Below the pieces are notes generated by a model. That model saw nothing but the letters and a program-made list of their open reading frames with translations, did not search any database and had not been told where the DNA came from. Shown one piece after another: positions 41,277-51,747 of a DNA stretch of 64,000 nucleotides. The stretch comes from Halomonas sp. KG2. Its GTDB lineage: Bacteria > Pseudomonadota > Gammaproteobacteria > Pseudomonadales > Halomonadaceae. The stretch covers positions 1 through 64,000 of the forward strand of contig CP098529.1 in assembly GCA_030440445.1 (NCBI GenBank). Reading direction: 5' to 3'. Every line of letters starts with the position of its first letter. The first letter of the stretch is position 1. The position numbers and the translations under genes were made by a program.

Positions 41277-41795
41277 ATGTTAAAAGTCTCTCGTTTTCTG
41301 TGCCGCTTATGGTGTGCGAAGGTTGCCCTACAGCGCTTTCTGGTGGTGATGTCGGGATTGGCTATCACACTGCTGATCTTTATTCAGGTGGTTTCGCGCT
41401 ATGTATTTTCGATGGCGATCTTCGGTATTGAAGAAATCGCTTGTTACATAGCCGTGTGGCTGTATTTCCTCGGCGCCGCTATCGGCGCCGAGCAGCGTGG
41501 CCATATGTCTGCTTCGTTAGTGTCATTGGTCTGGCGGGGTGAGCTTGCCCAGCGTGTGATTAAGCTTTTGGTTGGTGCATTGTCAGTGGTGATATCGGGT
41601 TGGATGACAGTCTGGGCTTATGGCCTGGCTAAGTGGTCGCTGCAATTCAATATGATGTCTACCGAAATTAATGTTCCTGTGGGATATGCGCAAATGGCGA
41701 TCCCCGTCGGCCTGGCTTTGATGACGTTATATTTTTTCTTTGAGCTGATTGAGACCATCGTCCTCTGGACGAGGAGCCGAGGCACCCATGCTTGA
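41277..41795 (+). CDS. dctQ: TRAP transporter small permease DctQ
   Basis: 172 residues, four membrane helices (about 22-42, 57-75, 92-114, 139-162). The QxVSRYVF and GIEEIACYIAVWLYFLGAAI motifs are typical of the small TRAP subunit. Overlaps dctM by 8 bases (ATGCTTGA). Confidence 0.92.
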   Translation: MLKVSRFLCRLWCAKVALQRFLVVMSGLAITLLIFIQVVSRYVFSMAIFGIEEIACYIAVWLYFLGAAIGAEQRGHMSASLVSLVWRGELAQRVIKLLVGALSVVISGWMTVWAYGLAKWSLQFNMMSTEINVPVGYAQMAIPVGLALMTLYFFFELIETIVLWTRSRGTHA

Positions 41796-43089
41796 ATACA
41801 TTCTTATCGACGCAGTGATTCTATGCGTGTTACTAGTGATTGGTTTGCCGGTTCCGCTGTGCTTTGCGGCTGCAGTGCTGTTTCTGTTTACTGTTGGCGA
41901 TTTTGGGAACGCGACGTTCTTGGTGAGTGCTGGCTTTAGTCAAGTGTCTTCTGTGGTGTTATTGGCTATTCCGCTCTATATAATCGCTGGGGCGATCATG
42001 AGCCAAGGCGGCATCGCCAATCGGCTTATTGATTTAGCTGAATCCATCGTGGGTCGGTTTAGCGGTGGCTTAGGTATTGTGGTTGTGCTCGCAACGGCTG
42101 TGTTTGGTGCAATATCGGGTATGGCTTCTTCTGCAGTCGCAGCGATTGGCACTACGATGATTCCTCGCATGGTAGAGAACGGTTATGACCGTGGCTATGC
42201 GACTAGTTTGGTATCTTGCTCATCCGTGCTGGCGCTGCTATTGCCGCCTAGTGCGTCGATTATTCTTTATGGCTGGGTGTCTGGCACTTCTATTACGGCT
42301 GCGTTTCTTGCGCCGATCATACCGGCTTTCTTGCTCATCGCGCTGTTCTGTTTCTGGAACTGGGTGCTTACTCGCCGTATGCCATTGCAGCAGATGCCAG
42401 CGTTACCAGCGCGCGAGTGGGGGCAAGAGGTTGCCCGGCGTGGCCGCCGAGCTAGTCTTGGCCTGTTCATGCCGCTGATTATTCTCGGTTGTATCTATGG
42501 GGGGGTAACTACGCCAACCGAGGCGGCCGCTGTGGCGGTTATTTATGCCATGCCTTTGAGTGTGCTGATCTATCGCGATATGGACTGGAAGGATCTATAC
42601 ACAACCCTTTGGAAGGCTGGGCAGATGACCGGGGTACTTCTGGTGCTGGTTTTTTTTGCCTCTATGCTATCGCGCATGCTGACGATGCAGAATGTGCCGC
42701 AGCTGATGCTTGAAGGCTTTACGCATGTTAGCGATAATCCGCTCATCCTGCTGCTGATGGTTAATCTGTTTCTTATTGTTGTTGGCATGCTAATGGACGA
42801 TGCTAGCGCTATCCTGTTGGCCACGCCTATGTTGATGCCCATCATGCATAATCTTGAGATTGATCCTGTCCACTTCGCTGCGATCATCACTACCAACTTA
42901 GGTATGGGGCTGATTACACCGCCTACCGCGCCGCTACTTTATCTTGGTTCCTTAGTGGGTAAGGTGCCGTTGGTACAGATGCTTTCTCCCACCTGTGTGT
43001 TCTTGCTATTTGCGTATATGCCTGTCGTCATGCTGACAACTTACTTTCCTGCGCTGTCGCTGACACTGCCACGTCTGATGGGGTATTAA
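41788..43089 (+). CDS. dctM: TRAP transporter large permease DctM
   Basis: 433 residues from MLEYILIDAVILCV (start fixed by the ATGA-type overlap with dctQ). About 12 membrane helices; family motifs GIANRLIDLAESIVGRFSGG, VFGAISGMASSAVAAIGTTM, LLLPPSASIILYGWVSGTSI, GGVTTPTEAAAVAVIYA and MDDASAILLATPMLMPI. It forms the sodium-driven channel unit with DctQ. Intact. Na+-coupled uptake suits a halophile. Confidence 0.95.
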   Translation: MLEYILIDAVILCVLLVIGLPVPLCFAAAVLFLFTVGDFGNATFLVSAGFSQVSSVVLLAIPLYIIAGAIMSQGGIANRLIDLAESIVGRFSGGLGIVVVLATAVFGAISGMASSAVAAIGTTMIPRMVENGYDRGYATSLVSCSSVLALLLPPSASIILYGWVSGTSITAAFLAPIIPAFLLIALFCFWNWVLTRRMPLQQMPALPAREWGQEVARRGRRASLGLFMPLIILGCIYGGVTTPTEAAAVAVIYAMPLSVLIYRDMDWKDLYTTLWKAGQMTGVLLVLVFFASMLSRMLTMQNVPQLMLEGFTHVSDNPLILLLMVNLFLIVVGMLMDDASAILLATPMLMPIMHNLEIDPVHFAAIITTNLGMGLITPPTAPLLYLGSLVGKVPLVQMLSPTCVFLLFAYMPVVMLTTYFPALSLTLPRLMGY

Positions 43090-43297
43090 TAGGAAACTTG
43101 TGTCCGTTAAAGGAAGAGTATACAGACAGAGTTGGTTTGAATCACCGGATCAAGCCTGAGCGGTTATTGACCATTAGACACCCGGCGATAATGGATAGCG
43201 GAAATTTCAGTAATCTTTGGGCCTTTGTTTAGCCGGGTAGGCTTGCTCCGAATGGATTTGTGGAGAACTTAAATGATAAGGGCGGATGCAGATTCTG
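43090..43297. other. Intergenic after dctM, no gene seen
   Basis: No clear terminator hairpin or frame. Ends at the IS30 remnant. Confidence 0.4.
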
Positions 43298-43858
43298 AGT
43301 GCAACACCCTCATTGGATAGTTGATGGGCTCTCATGATACTTGGCCATTAGCTCGCTCATGACTTCTATCGGACATTTAAAATCAAAGCGTTTTCGAGGC
43401 CGCATATTTAGCTCTAAAGCAATGGCATCTAGCTCTTCTTGGCTATAAGTTGGAGCGCATCGTAGATGACTTCGTGTGAAGACATGGAGGTAAGTGTTAT
43501 CAGGAAATTTACGCTTCAGTGTGGGCTATTTGCTCTAGTGACCAGTACTTGCGCAGCAGGTAGGCCACCAGTTCGAACAGCTCACCATCGAGGTGCAGCT
43601 TCGGAGAACGTCGAGGCCGACAGTGGGTCAGTCAGGCTCGGTATCCAGCGAGACTAGCGTCATACGCTATGTCAGACCTGACCGTGTGGCGTGTCAGTTC
43701 TCGTGAAATGGTGTTGTGTGCACGATCCAGCTGACGCGCGATGGCACGAATCGAGTGGTGCCCCTGCATCAGCATGATGGCAGCTCGGTCTTCAGCAGAA
43801 AGATGGCGATAACAATGAGTCATGGCAATACCATACCTGATAGGTTAAGTGTTGCACT
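43298..43858 (-). mobile_element. IS30-family element with internal deletion
   Basis: Inverted ends AGTGCAACAC at 43298 and 43858. Minus-strand text: YRHLSAEDRAAIMLMQGHHS, ARQLDRAHNTISRELTRHTV, a TGA at 43632-43634, then LHLDGELFELVAYLLRKYWS, YLHVSHEVIYDAL and directly SQEELDAIALELNMRPRKRF. The DDE core in between is missing, about half the usual 1.1 kb. Confidence 0.85.
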
Positions 43859-44731
43859 TGCTCATTGAGACCGCCATATCGAAATCTTCAAAGTCCTTCA
43901 GCAATTGCTTACTGCGTATTTTTTTGCGCTTGCCACGCGAGAGCCAGAACAGATCTTCCATGTCGTTAATCGGGTAAGCATCACTGCCGCCGACCAGGTG
44001 AACCGAGAGCTGGCGGCGTGAGAAGTGTAGGCCGCCCCCCTTGCCAAAACGTCACCTGCGGTACTGGCGAGTGTTTGAGCCTGAACTGCTGGGCAGGCAC
44101 GACGCAATCCTGCCGGTCGGCGAGTCCCTTGAGCGGGACGGTTTCGCCTTGCAGCGCCAGCAAGGCATTGGCCGTGTCACTGATCTTTGCGCCAAAGCGA
44201 AAGGACGTAGCCAAGCGCATCACGGTGACATCTTTAACGCGATGTGACGCCATGGCGTTCTAGGCTCCCCGCCACTGATAGATGGCCTGGTACGGATCAC
44301 CGGCCAAAAGAACGCGGCACCTGGGCTGGTCTATCACAATCGCTTCCGCGCAGGGGTTGGAGTCCTGAGCTTCATCGAGCAGAACAATATCGTAACGCGA
44401 CGACAAATCCGGCTGACTGAGTTGGAACAACTTGAAATAGCCGTCGTGGGTAATAGAGACGTTGCGGTTATTCAGGTCGCTCATTTGCAGCCAAAGTTGC
44501 TTGGCATGGTGGGTGACGATGGCCTGTCGATCTTTATCTTTGGAAGCAGCCCCTTTGGGGAGCGGCCAATGACGGTAGCTGATCTCTTTGTCGGCGCTGA
44601 TCACATAGGCGTGAAGGGCGATGCGAATGTCTTGGGCCAGTGACCAGTCAGATGTCCTCACCACTTCCAGAATGTCCTCCAGGCACAGGTTCGGGGCGAG
44701 TTTGTGCCGATAATCCTTGCCGATGGCCGCA
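43859..44731 (-). pseudogene. UvrD/Rep-type helicase fragment
   Basis: Minus strand: YRHKLAPNLCLEDILEVVRT, Walker B DIVLLDEAQDSNPCAEAIVI, then motif III VLLAGDPYQAIYQWRGA, a stop near 44260, and in another frame VMRLATSFRFGAKISDTANA. These are superfamily 1 helicase motifs. Both the N-terminal ATP-binding part and the true C-terminus are absent, so it cannot work. Confidence 0.75.
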
Positions 44732-44940
44732 TTTGCACTTGTGAAGTCCTGTTGCCGGATCCAGTCAATATATACCTCAAAACCTGCCGGAACTGGAAGC
44801 TCAGGTTCCTTGTCCTCAATATATACCAAGTATCCAAAGGCCACTTCTTAAGTCAGCAAGGTAAAAGACCAGCCACCCATGATCGCATGATGATGACAAT
44901 ATGGCGCCGTTGCGGATTTTCTTTAAGCACTGTTACGCGG
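44732..44940 (-). pseudogene. Stray fragment of an NRPS condensation domain
   Basis: Inverted, roughly 93% identical copy of 63305-63520, part of the condensation domain at the right end of the window. The protein text VTVLKENPQRRHIVI and MAFGYLVYIEDKEPELPVPA matches. A 7-base deletion (ACCATGC) destroys HHAIMDGWS. At its left edge the frame continues without a stop into the helicase fragment, giving a 194-codon chimeric frame at 44260-44844. Confidence 0.92.
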
Positions 44941-45870
<930 letters not shown>

Positions 45871-46299
45871 CGTAAGTTGGGATATTTGGACTTTAAGCCA
45901 CAAACCGAGACTACAGATCAACTCGAATTCCAGAACAGCCTGTGGGTAGCACCCGAGAAAAGGGACATTACCGTTATACAACTATATGAATTAAAACAAT
46001 TATCCTGACATAAACAAGTAAAAGAAAGAGTGAAAAAATTCGCCCAAGTTGGACACATATACCAAGCACGTTCAAGCAGCCTGAACATTGGCCTGATGGC
46101 GCTCCCACTAAAGCGGTCTTTAACGGCAAAGCGACAGGCTTCTGACAGCCGGTTGGCAGCACACCGGAAGGGTGCTTGGATTCCCAATGATCCAAACCAT
46201 AAGCCACCTAGCCAAACTCATTTCTGGGATGGCACGAAATGCAGGCCAGATGCCACTAACTGCTTACCCCTGGAAGACCAAATACATGAGTGACGGGGC
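45871..46299. other. No supported gene
   Basis: Short frames on both strands (up to 89 codons) lack start signals and family resemblance. Confidence 0.4.
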
Positions 46300-47220
46300 T
46301 TACGCGACTGATTCTGCGCCAATGCAGTAGCGATGCACACCGATGGACGGTAAATAAGGCTCTACGTCTATTCTCGCATCTTTACGTCGCTTGCGACGTT
46401 GTTCCATATCCGGTTCTGAGGGCGGTGTTCGAAGCGCAGGTAGCAATCCTGTTCGTGGATCGGGTGGCACAATAATAGGCACAGACGAATTGAACGCGAG
46501 CGGGCGGGGGGTAGGTTGTTCCTCAACAGAAGCAAAGTAAACGTTCGCCCGAAGCTGAGGGGTTTGCTTGCGTACCAGCGCCAGCGGCTCACTCGCTGGA
46601 AGACTGGCCAGCTTTTTCAACTGAATCGCGATGTGTGGCTGATCGGCGCCGAGCTTAATTAGCCGCTTTTCGGCCTCCGCGATGCTAATTTTTACAATCG
46701 AACGCCCAGAAACCTGCCACCCAACGCCGATATGCCGGATCGGATGATCGAGAACATGCACCGCTCGTATCGTCTTCTTCAGGCTCAACCTGGCAAGCCC
46801 TGCTGTGTTCAAGTGCTGGCGCAAATACTGGAACTGGCTGCCAACTTCTGCTTTGAGTAACGATTGCGAGTTGTGTTGCGGCTCAGTCTGCTTGATCTCA
46901 TCGGCAATCGCCCGAAACATAGCCTTTTGCTTATTCAACCCACCGAATTTTTCTCTCAGTGTTTCGGAAGCTGCAATGACGCCTGCATGCTTGGATGTCA
47001 ACACACCCGATGTGCCTGCCTCATGCCACATATCCATCAGGACACACCGTAGCCAATCGGAATTGGCATGCGCAGCCGTCATGGCCCAGGCCTGCGGACG
47101 TTCTCTCTCGTACTGTGCACACACGTCGTCAATGGCCTTCACCAATCGACCAAAACACTCACCCGCTTGATGAATGAGCCTGAAGCGTCGGTAGTCTTTA
47201 TCCAGGGTGTCAGTTGTCAT
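46300..47220 (-). CDS. tus: Tus-like replication terminus-binding protein
   Basis: 306 residues with GGAGACACTT before the ATG. Two stretches line up with E. coli Tus as I remember it: LNTAGLARLSLKKTIRAVHV plus GWQVSGRSIVKISIAEAEKR corresponds to the Tus region around LNAYRTLTV...GWANKHIIKNLHRDEVL, and IQLKKLASLPASEPLALVRK followed by LRANVYF to [20 protein letters not shown]...IARVWY. The last block contains core DNA-contact strands. Tus bound to Ter arrests the replicative helicase from one side; plasmid-encoded homologues occur. The C-terminal 60 residues are Pro/Arg-rich. Intact. Confidence 0.75.
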   Translation of the reverse strand: MTTDTLDKDYRRFRLIHQAGECFGRLVKAIDDVCAQYERERPQAWAMTAAHANSDWLRCVLMDMWHEAGTSGVLTSKHAGVIAASETLREKFGGLNKQKAMFRAIADEIKQTEPQHNSQSLLKAEVGSQFQYLRQHLNTAGLARLSLKKTIRAVHVLDHPIRHIGVGWQVSGRSIVKISIAEAEKRLIKLGADQPHIAIQLKKLASLPASEPLALVRKQTPQLRANVYFASVEEQPTPRPLAFNSSVPIIVPPDPRTGLLPALRTPPSEPDMEQRRKRRKDARIDVEPYLPSIGVHRYCIGAESVA

Positions 47221-47383
47221 GAAGTGTCTCCGCTAAAGCAGTGCGTATACCTATATCAGGATAGCAAGTTAACACTAATGTTCGTTTTTAATACTCTATA
47301 TATAATCATATATAGTGTTTTTAGTGTATTGCGGCATATCATGCAGTTTCATAAGTCACAAAAGTGCCTCGAAACTTATCCTT

Positions 47384-47662
47384 TTAAAAGCTACTATCAA
47401 TCCACTCCCCAGCCTGCTGAACGAGCATCATGAAATGATTCCGAAGATCGTCGCAGTCGTGGGGCATAATCGCATCAAAGTTCTCGCATTCTCTGACAGA
47501 CGCAGCACACAATCCGAGATGTTTTACCATGTGCCTTACCGCGGCTGACGTAGGTTTATGGCGAAGCAGTTCCTCTGTGGCAAAAAGACGATCGCTAGTG
47601 GCGGCCTCAAGTTTCATGCCTATTTCGACCTGGGCTAGATATTCCTTTGAAAACCCGCTCAT
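47384..47662 (-). CDS. Hypothetical protein, 92 aa
   Basis: Begins MSGFSKEYLAQVEIGMKLEA (GGGAAATAATAT ahead). Helical, with HMVKHLGLCAASVRECENFD. Located between the integrase and the Tus-like gene on the same strand. No family recognised. Confidence 0.5.
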   Translation of the reverse strand: MSGFSKEYLAQVEIGMKLEAATSDRLFATEELLRHKPTSAAVRHMVKHLGLCAASVRECENFDAIMPHDCDDLRNHFMMLVQQAGEWIDSSF

Positions 47663-47755
47663 ATATTATTTCCCATGTTTGGATAAATATTTTGTAAACA
47701 TATTCGTTTGATTTAATTGGATATGTCACCATTATTGACCACCAAGTTAGCAGCG

Positions 47756-48898
47756 TTATTCAGGGCGGTAGCCGAACCGGCCAGACTGTAAACGCGCCGC
47801 TTTTTGACGGTGACTCTTGGTTTCATCGAAGACATAACGCTCGGTTGTCACAACAGACGCATGGCCTAGTATTACCTGAATTTCCCGTATCGACATACCG
47901 GCTTCCCGCAAATCCGTCGCGCAGGTGCGCCGCAAGTCATGGGGGGCCAACTTCAGTTCATCGGGCAACATCAGCCGTAGGCGTTCCAGACGATTATTGA
48001 CGCTACGAAGGCTTAACGGGGTTTTAAGATAGTCGTTTGAAGGTGCCTTCTGTTTTACCCAAATGGGATTAAATAAATAACCTGGAGTACGGCCACGGTA
48101 CTTATCCAGATATTCATTTAAGCGCCATACTACACAGTCTGGTAACGTCAGCGAGCGCTGCTTTTGGCCTTTACCTACGACCGTGATCTCATGGCTGATG
48201 AAATCAATGTCCTTGAGCTGGATGCTAACTGTTTCGGCACGCCGAAGCCCAATGGATGCCATCATCGCAATCATCAAGCCATCACGAAATGCCCTAGCAG
48301 TGGGCTCTTGGTCACACAAATCAAGTAGTGCCCTAATTGTGCCTGCACTATGGGCAGTCCCGGCGCGTTTAGCGTGAGAATAACGGGCCGCCTTGATCTG
48401 CTTAATACGATCCAGGGTGGCATGGCTGATCTGATCTAGCATCCAGGCTTCTGTGGCTATACCGCGAATTACCGCACGAACGGCATTCCGTTTGGCTGGG
48501 GATTGGCCGGAATCACGGTAGGTTGCCAGTATCTCGCTGACCACATCAGGCGTCAGGGTTGACCAGTCTACATAATCATAGGGGAATGCCTGGTTGGGAT
48601 GTTGAGCCCGACCGTCATTGTTGGGTGCGCTTAACTTTGGTGGCTTGGGTGCGCCGAGAGCTTTGGTGGCAATTTCGTTAATGAGACTCCGCTTTGAAGT
48701 GACGCTGGCAACGGATTCCTGGTTACGCAAATGCCGGTGAGCAGCATTGCTTCCGCGAGGGAATGGTTGGCTAAGGTCAAATATCACCCGAACGGGCGGT
48801 TCCTCGTAATCCATCACACCCGTTGCCGGAAATGAAGGTGTGATTGTCGTCATTGAGTGCTGCGATGTGACGATAATGTGTTTGTTGTCATTTTGCAT
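47756..48898 (-). CDS. Tyrosine recombinase / integrase
   Basis: 380 residues. N-terminal core-binding SAM-like domain at about 120-180; catalytic domain with Arg in IGLRRAETVS, Lys in VVGKGQKQRSL, HxxR in APHDLRRTCATDLR, His in ILGHASVVTTERYV and the nucleophile Tyr in the same stretch. All six catalytic positions are present. It could resolve plasmid multimers or integrate an element. No att-like repeat is obvious nearby. Intact. Confidence 0.93.
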   Translation of the reverse strand: MQNDNKHIIVTSQHSMTTITPSFPATGVMDYEEPPVRVIFDLSQPFPRGSNAAHRHLRNQESVASVTSKRSLINEIATKALGAPKPPKLSAPNNDGRAQHPNQAFPYDYVDWSTLTPDVVSEILATYRDSGQSPAKRNAVRAVIRGIATEAWMLDQISHATLDRIKQIKAARYSHAKRAGTAHSAGTIRALLDLCDQEPTARAFRDGLMIAMMASIGLRRAETVSIQLKDIDFISHEITVVGKGQKQRSLTLPDCVVWRLNEYLDKYRGRTPGYLFNPIWVKQKAPSNDYLKTPLSLRSVNNRLERLRLMLPDELKLAPHDLRRTCATDLREAGMSIREIQVILGHASVVTTERYVFDETKSHRQKAARLQSGRFGYRPE

Positions 48899-49565
48899 GG
48901 TGGTATCCCATAGAAATACGTTGGCTGATCCGAGTATGCAATAACCGCTATGCTATAAGACCGTAATCAACATTGAGGCTCAAAGCTGAAATGGATTTAG
49001 CCCTATTCAAGTCAGCACAAAAAAACCCATGCTGATGCTCCTGTCATAATTGCATTTAATATATCTTAAAGGTAGTTAATGAATTAGAAAAGGGCAAACG
49101 GCCTGCTACTACCTGGCGAAACTTCTGCTTTGATGCTCTATTTAGAAAACGGTCTTTTATAATACCCTTGCTTTTACGTGTTGCGGTCTAGCTAAGCTAC
49201 TGCCCACGCCACAGGTAAGAAAATGCGCTCATGGCCTCAAAAAAACAGTCACTCGATTAAGTAAAAACTTCAATAATTATGAATATAATCATTGCTTTAA
49301 ATGTATTTCTTAGTTTTTATGAGACTCTGTACTTAAAATCTGTCTTTTTGGGCATACCTACCCCTGAACATTTTGCGTACAGCAGCCAAAAATACTGGCT
49401 GCATCACGCAATCAGGGGCTAACAGTTCTTTTGGGAGAGGCTATTTCAACATCTTGCCGCGCTCTTTAAATGGTGGCTTGGCCTGATCCTGATCGTCCCG
49501 AACTCCCATTGATTTGCACGCATCACATGCCCAAAGACGTGTCTTCTTTTTTGAGAGGATGCTAG
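48899..49565. other. No supported gene
   Basis: About 670 AT-rich bases upstream of the integrase. No frame with a start signal. Probably holds the integrase promoter near 48900-48960. Confidence 0.5.
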
Positions 49566-49782
49566 AAGTTGTTCTGGTCAATAAAACCGGACACATTAAT
49601 TTGCTAATTTCTCATACTCTGCTGGAGCCTGATCACCATTCGATGAATGCAGTCGCTCCAGGTTGTAATACTTCATGTAGGCCTCGACATCCCGTTTCAT
49701 GTGAGCCCGTGTTGGCTGGTGTACTTTAAGTAGCCAATCGTGTTTCAGACTGCCGAAAAATCGCTCAACAACCGCGTTGACG
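49566..49782 (-). pseudogene. IS3-family OrfB 3' end
   Basis: Minus-strand NAVVERFFGSLKHDWLLKVH (catalytic Glu) and MKRDVEAYMKYYNLERLHSS to a stop, then the outer end TGGTCAATAAAACCGGACAC. Cut off exactly where the IS110 element starts. Confidence 0.8.
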
Positions 49783-49790
49783 CTCCTATG

Positions 49791-50849
49791 TCAAATATTC
49801 TCCCGTAATTTTCCAAGATCCCTCATTATCAGTGGGAATAATTCTCGAACAATATATCGTTTCAGGCAGCGATGAATTTCCTTGGACGTAAGTCCTTCCG
49901 CTGTTCGTCGGTCTACATAGGCACGGGTTCGGGGATCGCTTCGCATCCTAACCATAGCTATCGTCCATAACGCATTGTTAGCCGCTCGGCTGCCACCTCG
50001 GTTTAGTCGATGCCTTGTCGTCTTGCCTGAGGAGGCGGGTAGAGGGTTTACACCGCAGAGCGAAGCTAAGGCTGCTTCATTCTTCAGGCGTTCAGGGTTG
50101 TCTCCGGCAACGGACAAAAGAATAGCCGCAGTATGAGGACCTACGCCAAAGCGACTCCGCAGCTGTTGCGCATGCTTTTGGGTAAGTGCCTCCAGTTGCT
50201 TATCAAATTTTTCTAATTCGGCAGCTAACGTCAGCCATCGCTTGGCAAGTGACCTGAGCGTTGAGGTCAACGCCTGCAAGAGAACACTATCTCCTAGGTG
50301 ACGGATCTTTGCACAAGCCTTCACGCAGTCGCCTGTTTTCGGTCTCCATAGCTTCTCGCGGATGTCCTGGGGCGCACTCACCAGCAAGGCGCGTAATTGA
50401 TTGATCGCTTGCGTCTTCGCCTTTACGGCGCTGCGCCTGGCGACGGATATGATGCGCATCGCCTCACAGGCACCTGATTGCTGTTTAGGTATGGCGGTCG
50501 CTATACCTGACAACACCGCTCTAGCTGCACTTTCGGCATCCGTCGGGTCGGACTTGCCCTGCTGTCGTCGCTTGGCTCTATCAGGCCGATTCACTTCAAG
50601 AACCGTGATTCCATTATCGATCAGGAAACGGCAAAGTCCTGCACCATAGGTTCCTGTCCCTTCGATACCTGCACGAGTCAGGGTGCCAAAAGACGAAGCC
50701 CAGCTTAGCAAGTCAAGGTAACCTGCCGAACTTGCGGAAACGGATCGAGTTCCAAGTAACTGACCTATCTCGCTGATTACAGCACCTGCATGGACATCCA
50801 GGTGTGTATCTACACCTAGAATAACTTCCTGTGGCGATTCAAGTTTCAT
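49791..50849 (-). CDS. IS110-family transposase (DEDD)
   Basis: 352 residues from MKLESPQEVILGVDTHLDV (GGAG eight bases ahead). RuvC-like residues in GVDTHLDVHAGAV (Asp), IEGTGTYGAGLCRFL (Glu), KSDPTDAESAARAV (DxxD). The Tnp domain has AALASLCGVNPLPASSGKTT (catalytic serine) and HRLNRGGSRAANNALWTIAM. No stops or frameshifts, unlike the sister copies here. IS110 enzymes are guided by a structured RNA that pairs with target and donor DNA. Confidence 0.93.
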   Translation of the reverse strand: MKLESPQEVILGVDTHLDVHAGAVISEIGQLLGTRSVSASSAGYLDLLSWASSFGTLTRAGIEGTGTYGAGLCRFLIDNGITVLEVNRPDRAKRRQQGKSDPTDAESAARAVLSGIATAIPKQQSGACEAMRIISVARRSAVKAKTQAINQLRALLVSAPQDIREKLWRPKTGDCVKACAKIRHLGDSVLLQALTSTLRSLAKRWLTLAAELEKFDKQLEALTQKHAQQLRSRFGVGPHTAAILLSVAGDNPERLKNEAALASLCGVNPLPASSGKTTRHRLNRGGSRAANNALWTIAMVRMRSDPRTRAYVDRRTAEGLTSKEIHRCLKRYIVRELFPLIMRDLGKLRENI

Positions 50850-50858
50850 GGGATACAC

Positions 50859-51060
50859 TCCTTAGTGGTGGCGTATTCCCAATCTCAATCGCAGGACAGG
50901 ACACTCACGGCGCAGAACAAAGCTCCTATTAGGTCACAAACGCTGAGCCCGGGAAGCCTCGGGGAACATCAATACTGGCCGACAGGTCAACGCGAAGGCA
51001 GTAAAGCCAATCCCAGCACGGGTCAGGCCAATATGATGTTCACAAGTATAGTAGACTGAG
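50859..51060 (-). ncRNA. Candidate bridge RNA region of the IS110 element
   Basis: Non-coding leader between element end and transposase start, GC-rich with several potential stems (for example CCCGGGAAGCCTCGGGG around 50948-50964 and TCGCGTTGACC/GGTCAACGCGA-type pairing near 50982). In IS110-group elements this leader is transcribed as the bridge RNA. Exact ends unknown. Confidence 0.5.
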
Positions 51061-51063
51061 TGT

Positions 51064-51675
51064 ACGGCTCCTATGAAAAGACACCAGCACCGTCGAAAAA
51101 CACAGCGTCTCCACCGGATGCTTAAACTTACGATTCTCACCCCAAAAAACACATACGCTTCTTTTTAGCTGCTGCGGCCGATCAGGTGACTCATCACGTA
51201 TCCTCAAGGTTCACCCGATGCCTGCTCCAACGAAAGATGCAGATTTTCAGCCCCTTCTTCGCAGTTCTAGTCTGGTGCCTGGTGCCACTGAACATAAGTT
51301 TTAAGCGTCTCAGTAGTCGCTCCACCTGCCATACACGTTACGACCGGGACATCAACGATCAAGCATCAAGGTATCTTGAAGTTGAAGGCTGAAGGACTTG
51401 CCCATCGAAGCTCGCGTAAATCCGCCACGTTGTCGGTAGCAGCCGTTGAAGAGGGAAGCCCCACCCATTAGGGCGGGGAGCAGTTACCTCATCACTTCTT
51501 GCACAGCGAGCAAATCGAAACTGTTGCCTATCTCACCCAAAGTCGCGAAGTCCTTACCGTAAATCCACCCTATGTGCTTAATGTTACAGGTTACGATCGC
51601 AACATCTGCCTGGGCAGAAAATGATGACATCATCAAAGAACCAAAAGCAGTTAACCTCAAAACCTCATCTGCCAT
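51064..51675 (-). pseudogene. Third copy of the EEP-family nuclease, 5' part only
   Basis: Same sequence as 34243-34854 in mirror image: signal-like start, TCNIKHIGW, FDLLAVQEVMR then a stop, followed by decayed text. It is cut off by the IS110 element. Confidence 0.8.
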
Positions 51676-51747
51676 CCAATTACCCATCAGTGACCAGCGC
51701 CCACCAGTAAGGCTCAAAGTTGTTCTCTAAGGTAAAAATGTAATAAA

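Larger units (their letters stand above)
49783..51061 (-). mobile_element. IS110-family element, intact
   Basis: One end lies in the IS3 OrfB fragment (about 49783), the other at GACTGAGTGT (51061), directly beside the right arm of the large inverted repeat. No target duplication. It has one intact transposase and a 200-base non-coding leader. Confidence 0.85.

Noticed and set aside
44260..44844. The 194-codon frame as a genuine novel helicase
   Set aside because: Its N-terminus is NRPS sequence and it lacks the Walker A half; it is a junction of two fragments.
46030..46293. 87-codon plus-strand frame before the Tus-like gene
   Set aside because: No start signal, low-complexity composition, and matching antisense frames of similar length.
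47263..47280. A definite Ter site in front of the Tus-like gene
   Set aside because: Only 7 of 9 core bases fit and two are transposed; kept as a suggestion in a finding, not as a feature.
49380..49420. Short CAGCC/GGCTG hairpin as a terminator or attachment site
   Set aside because: Weak stem, no T-run, no repeat elsewhere.
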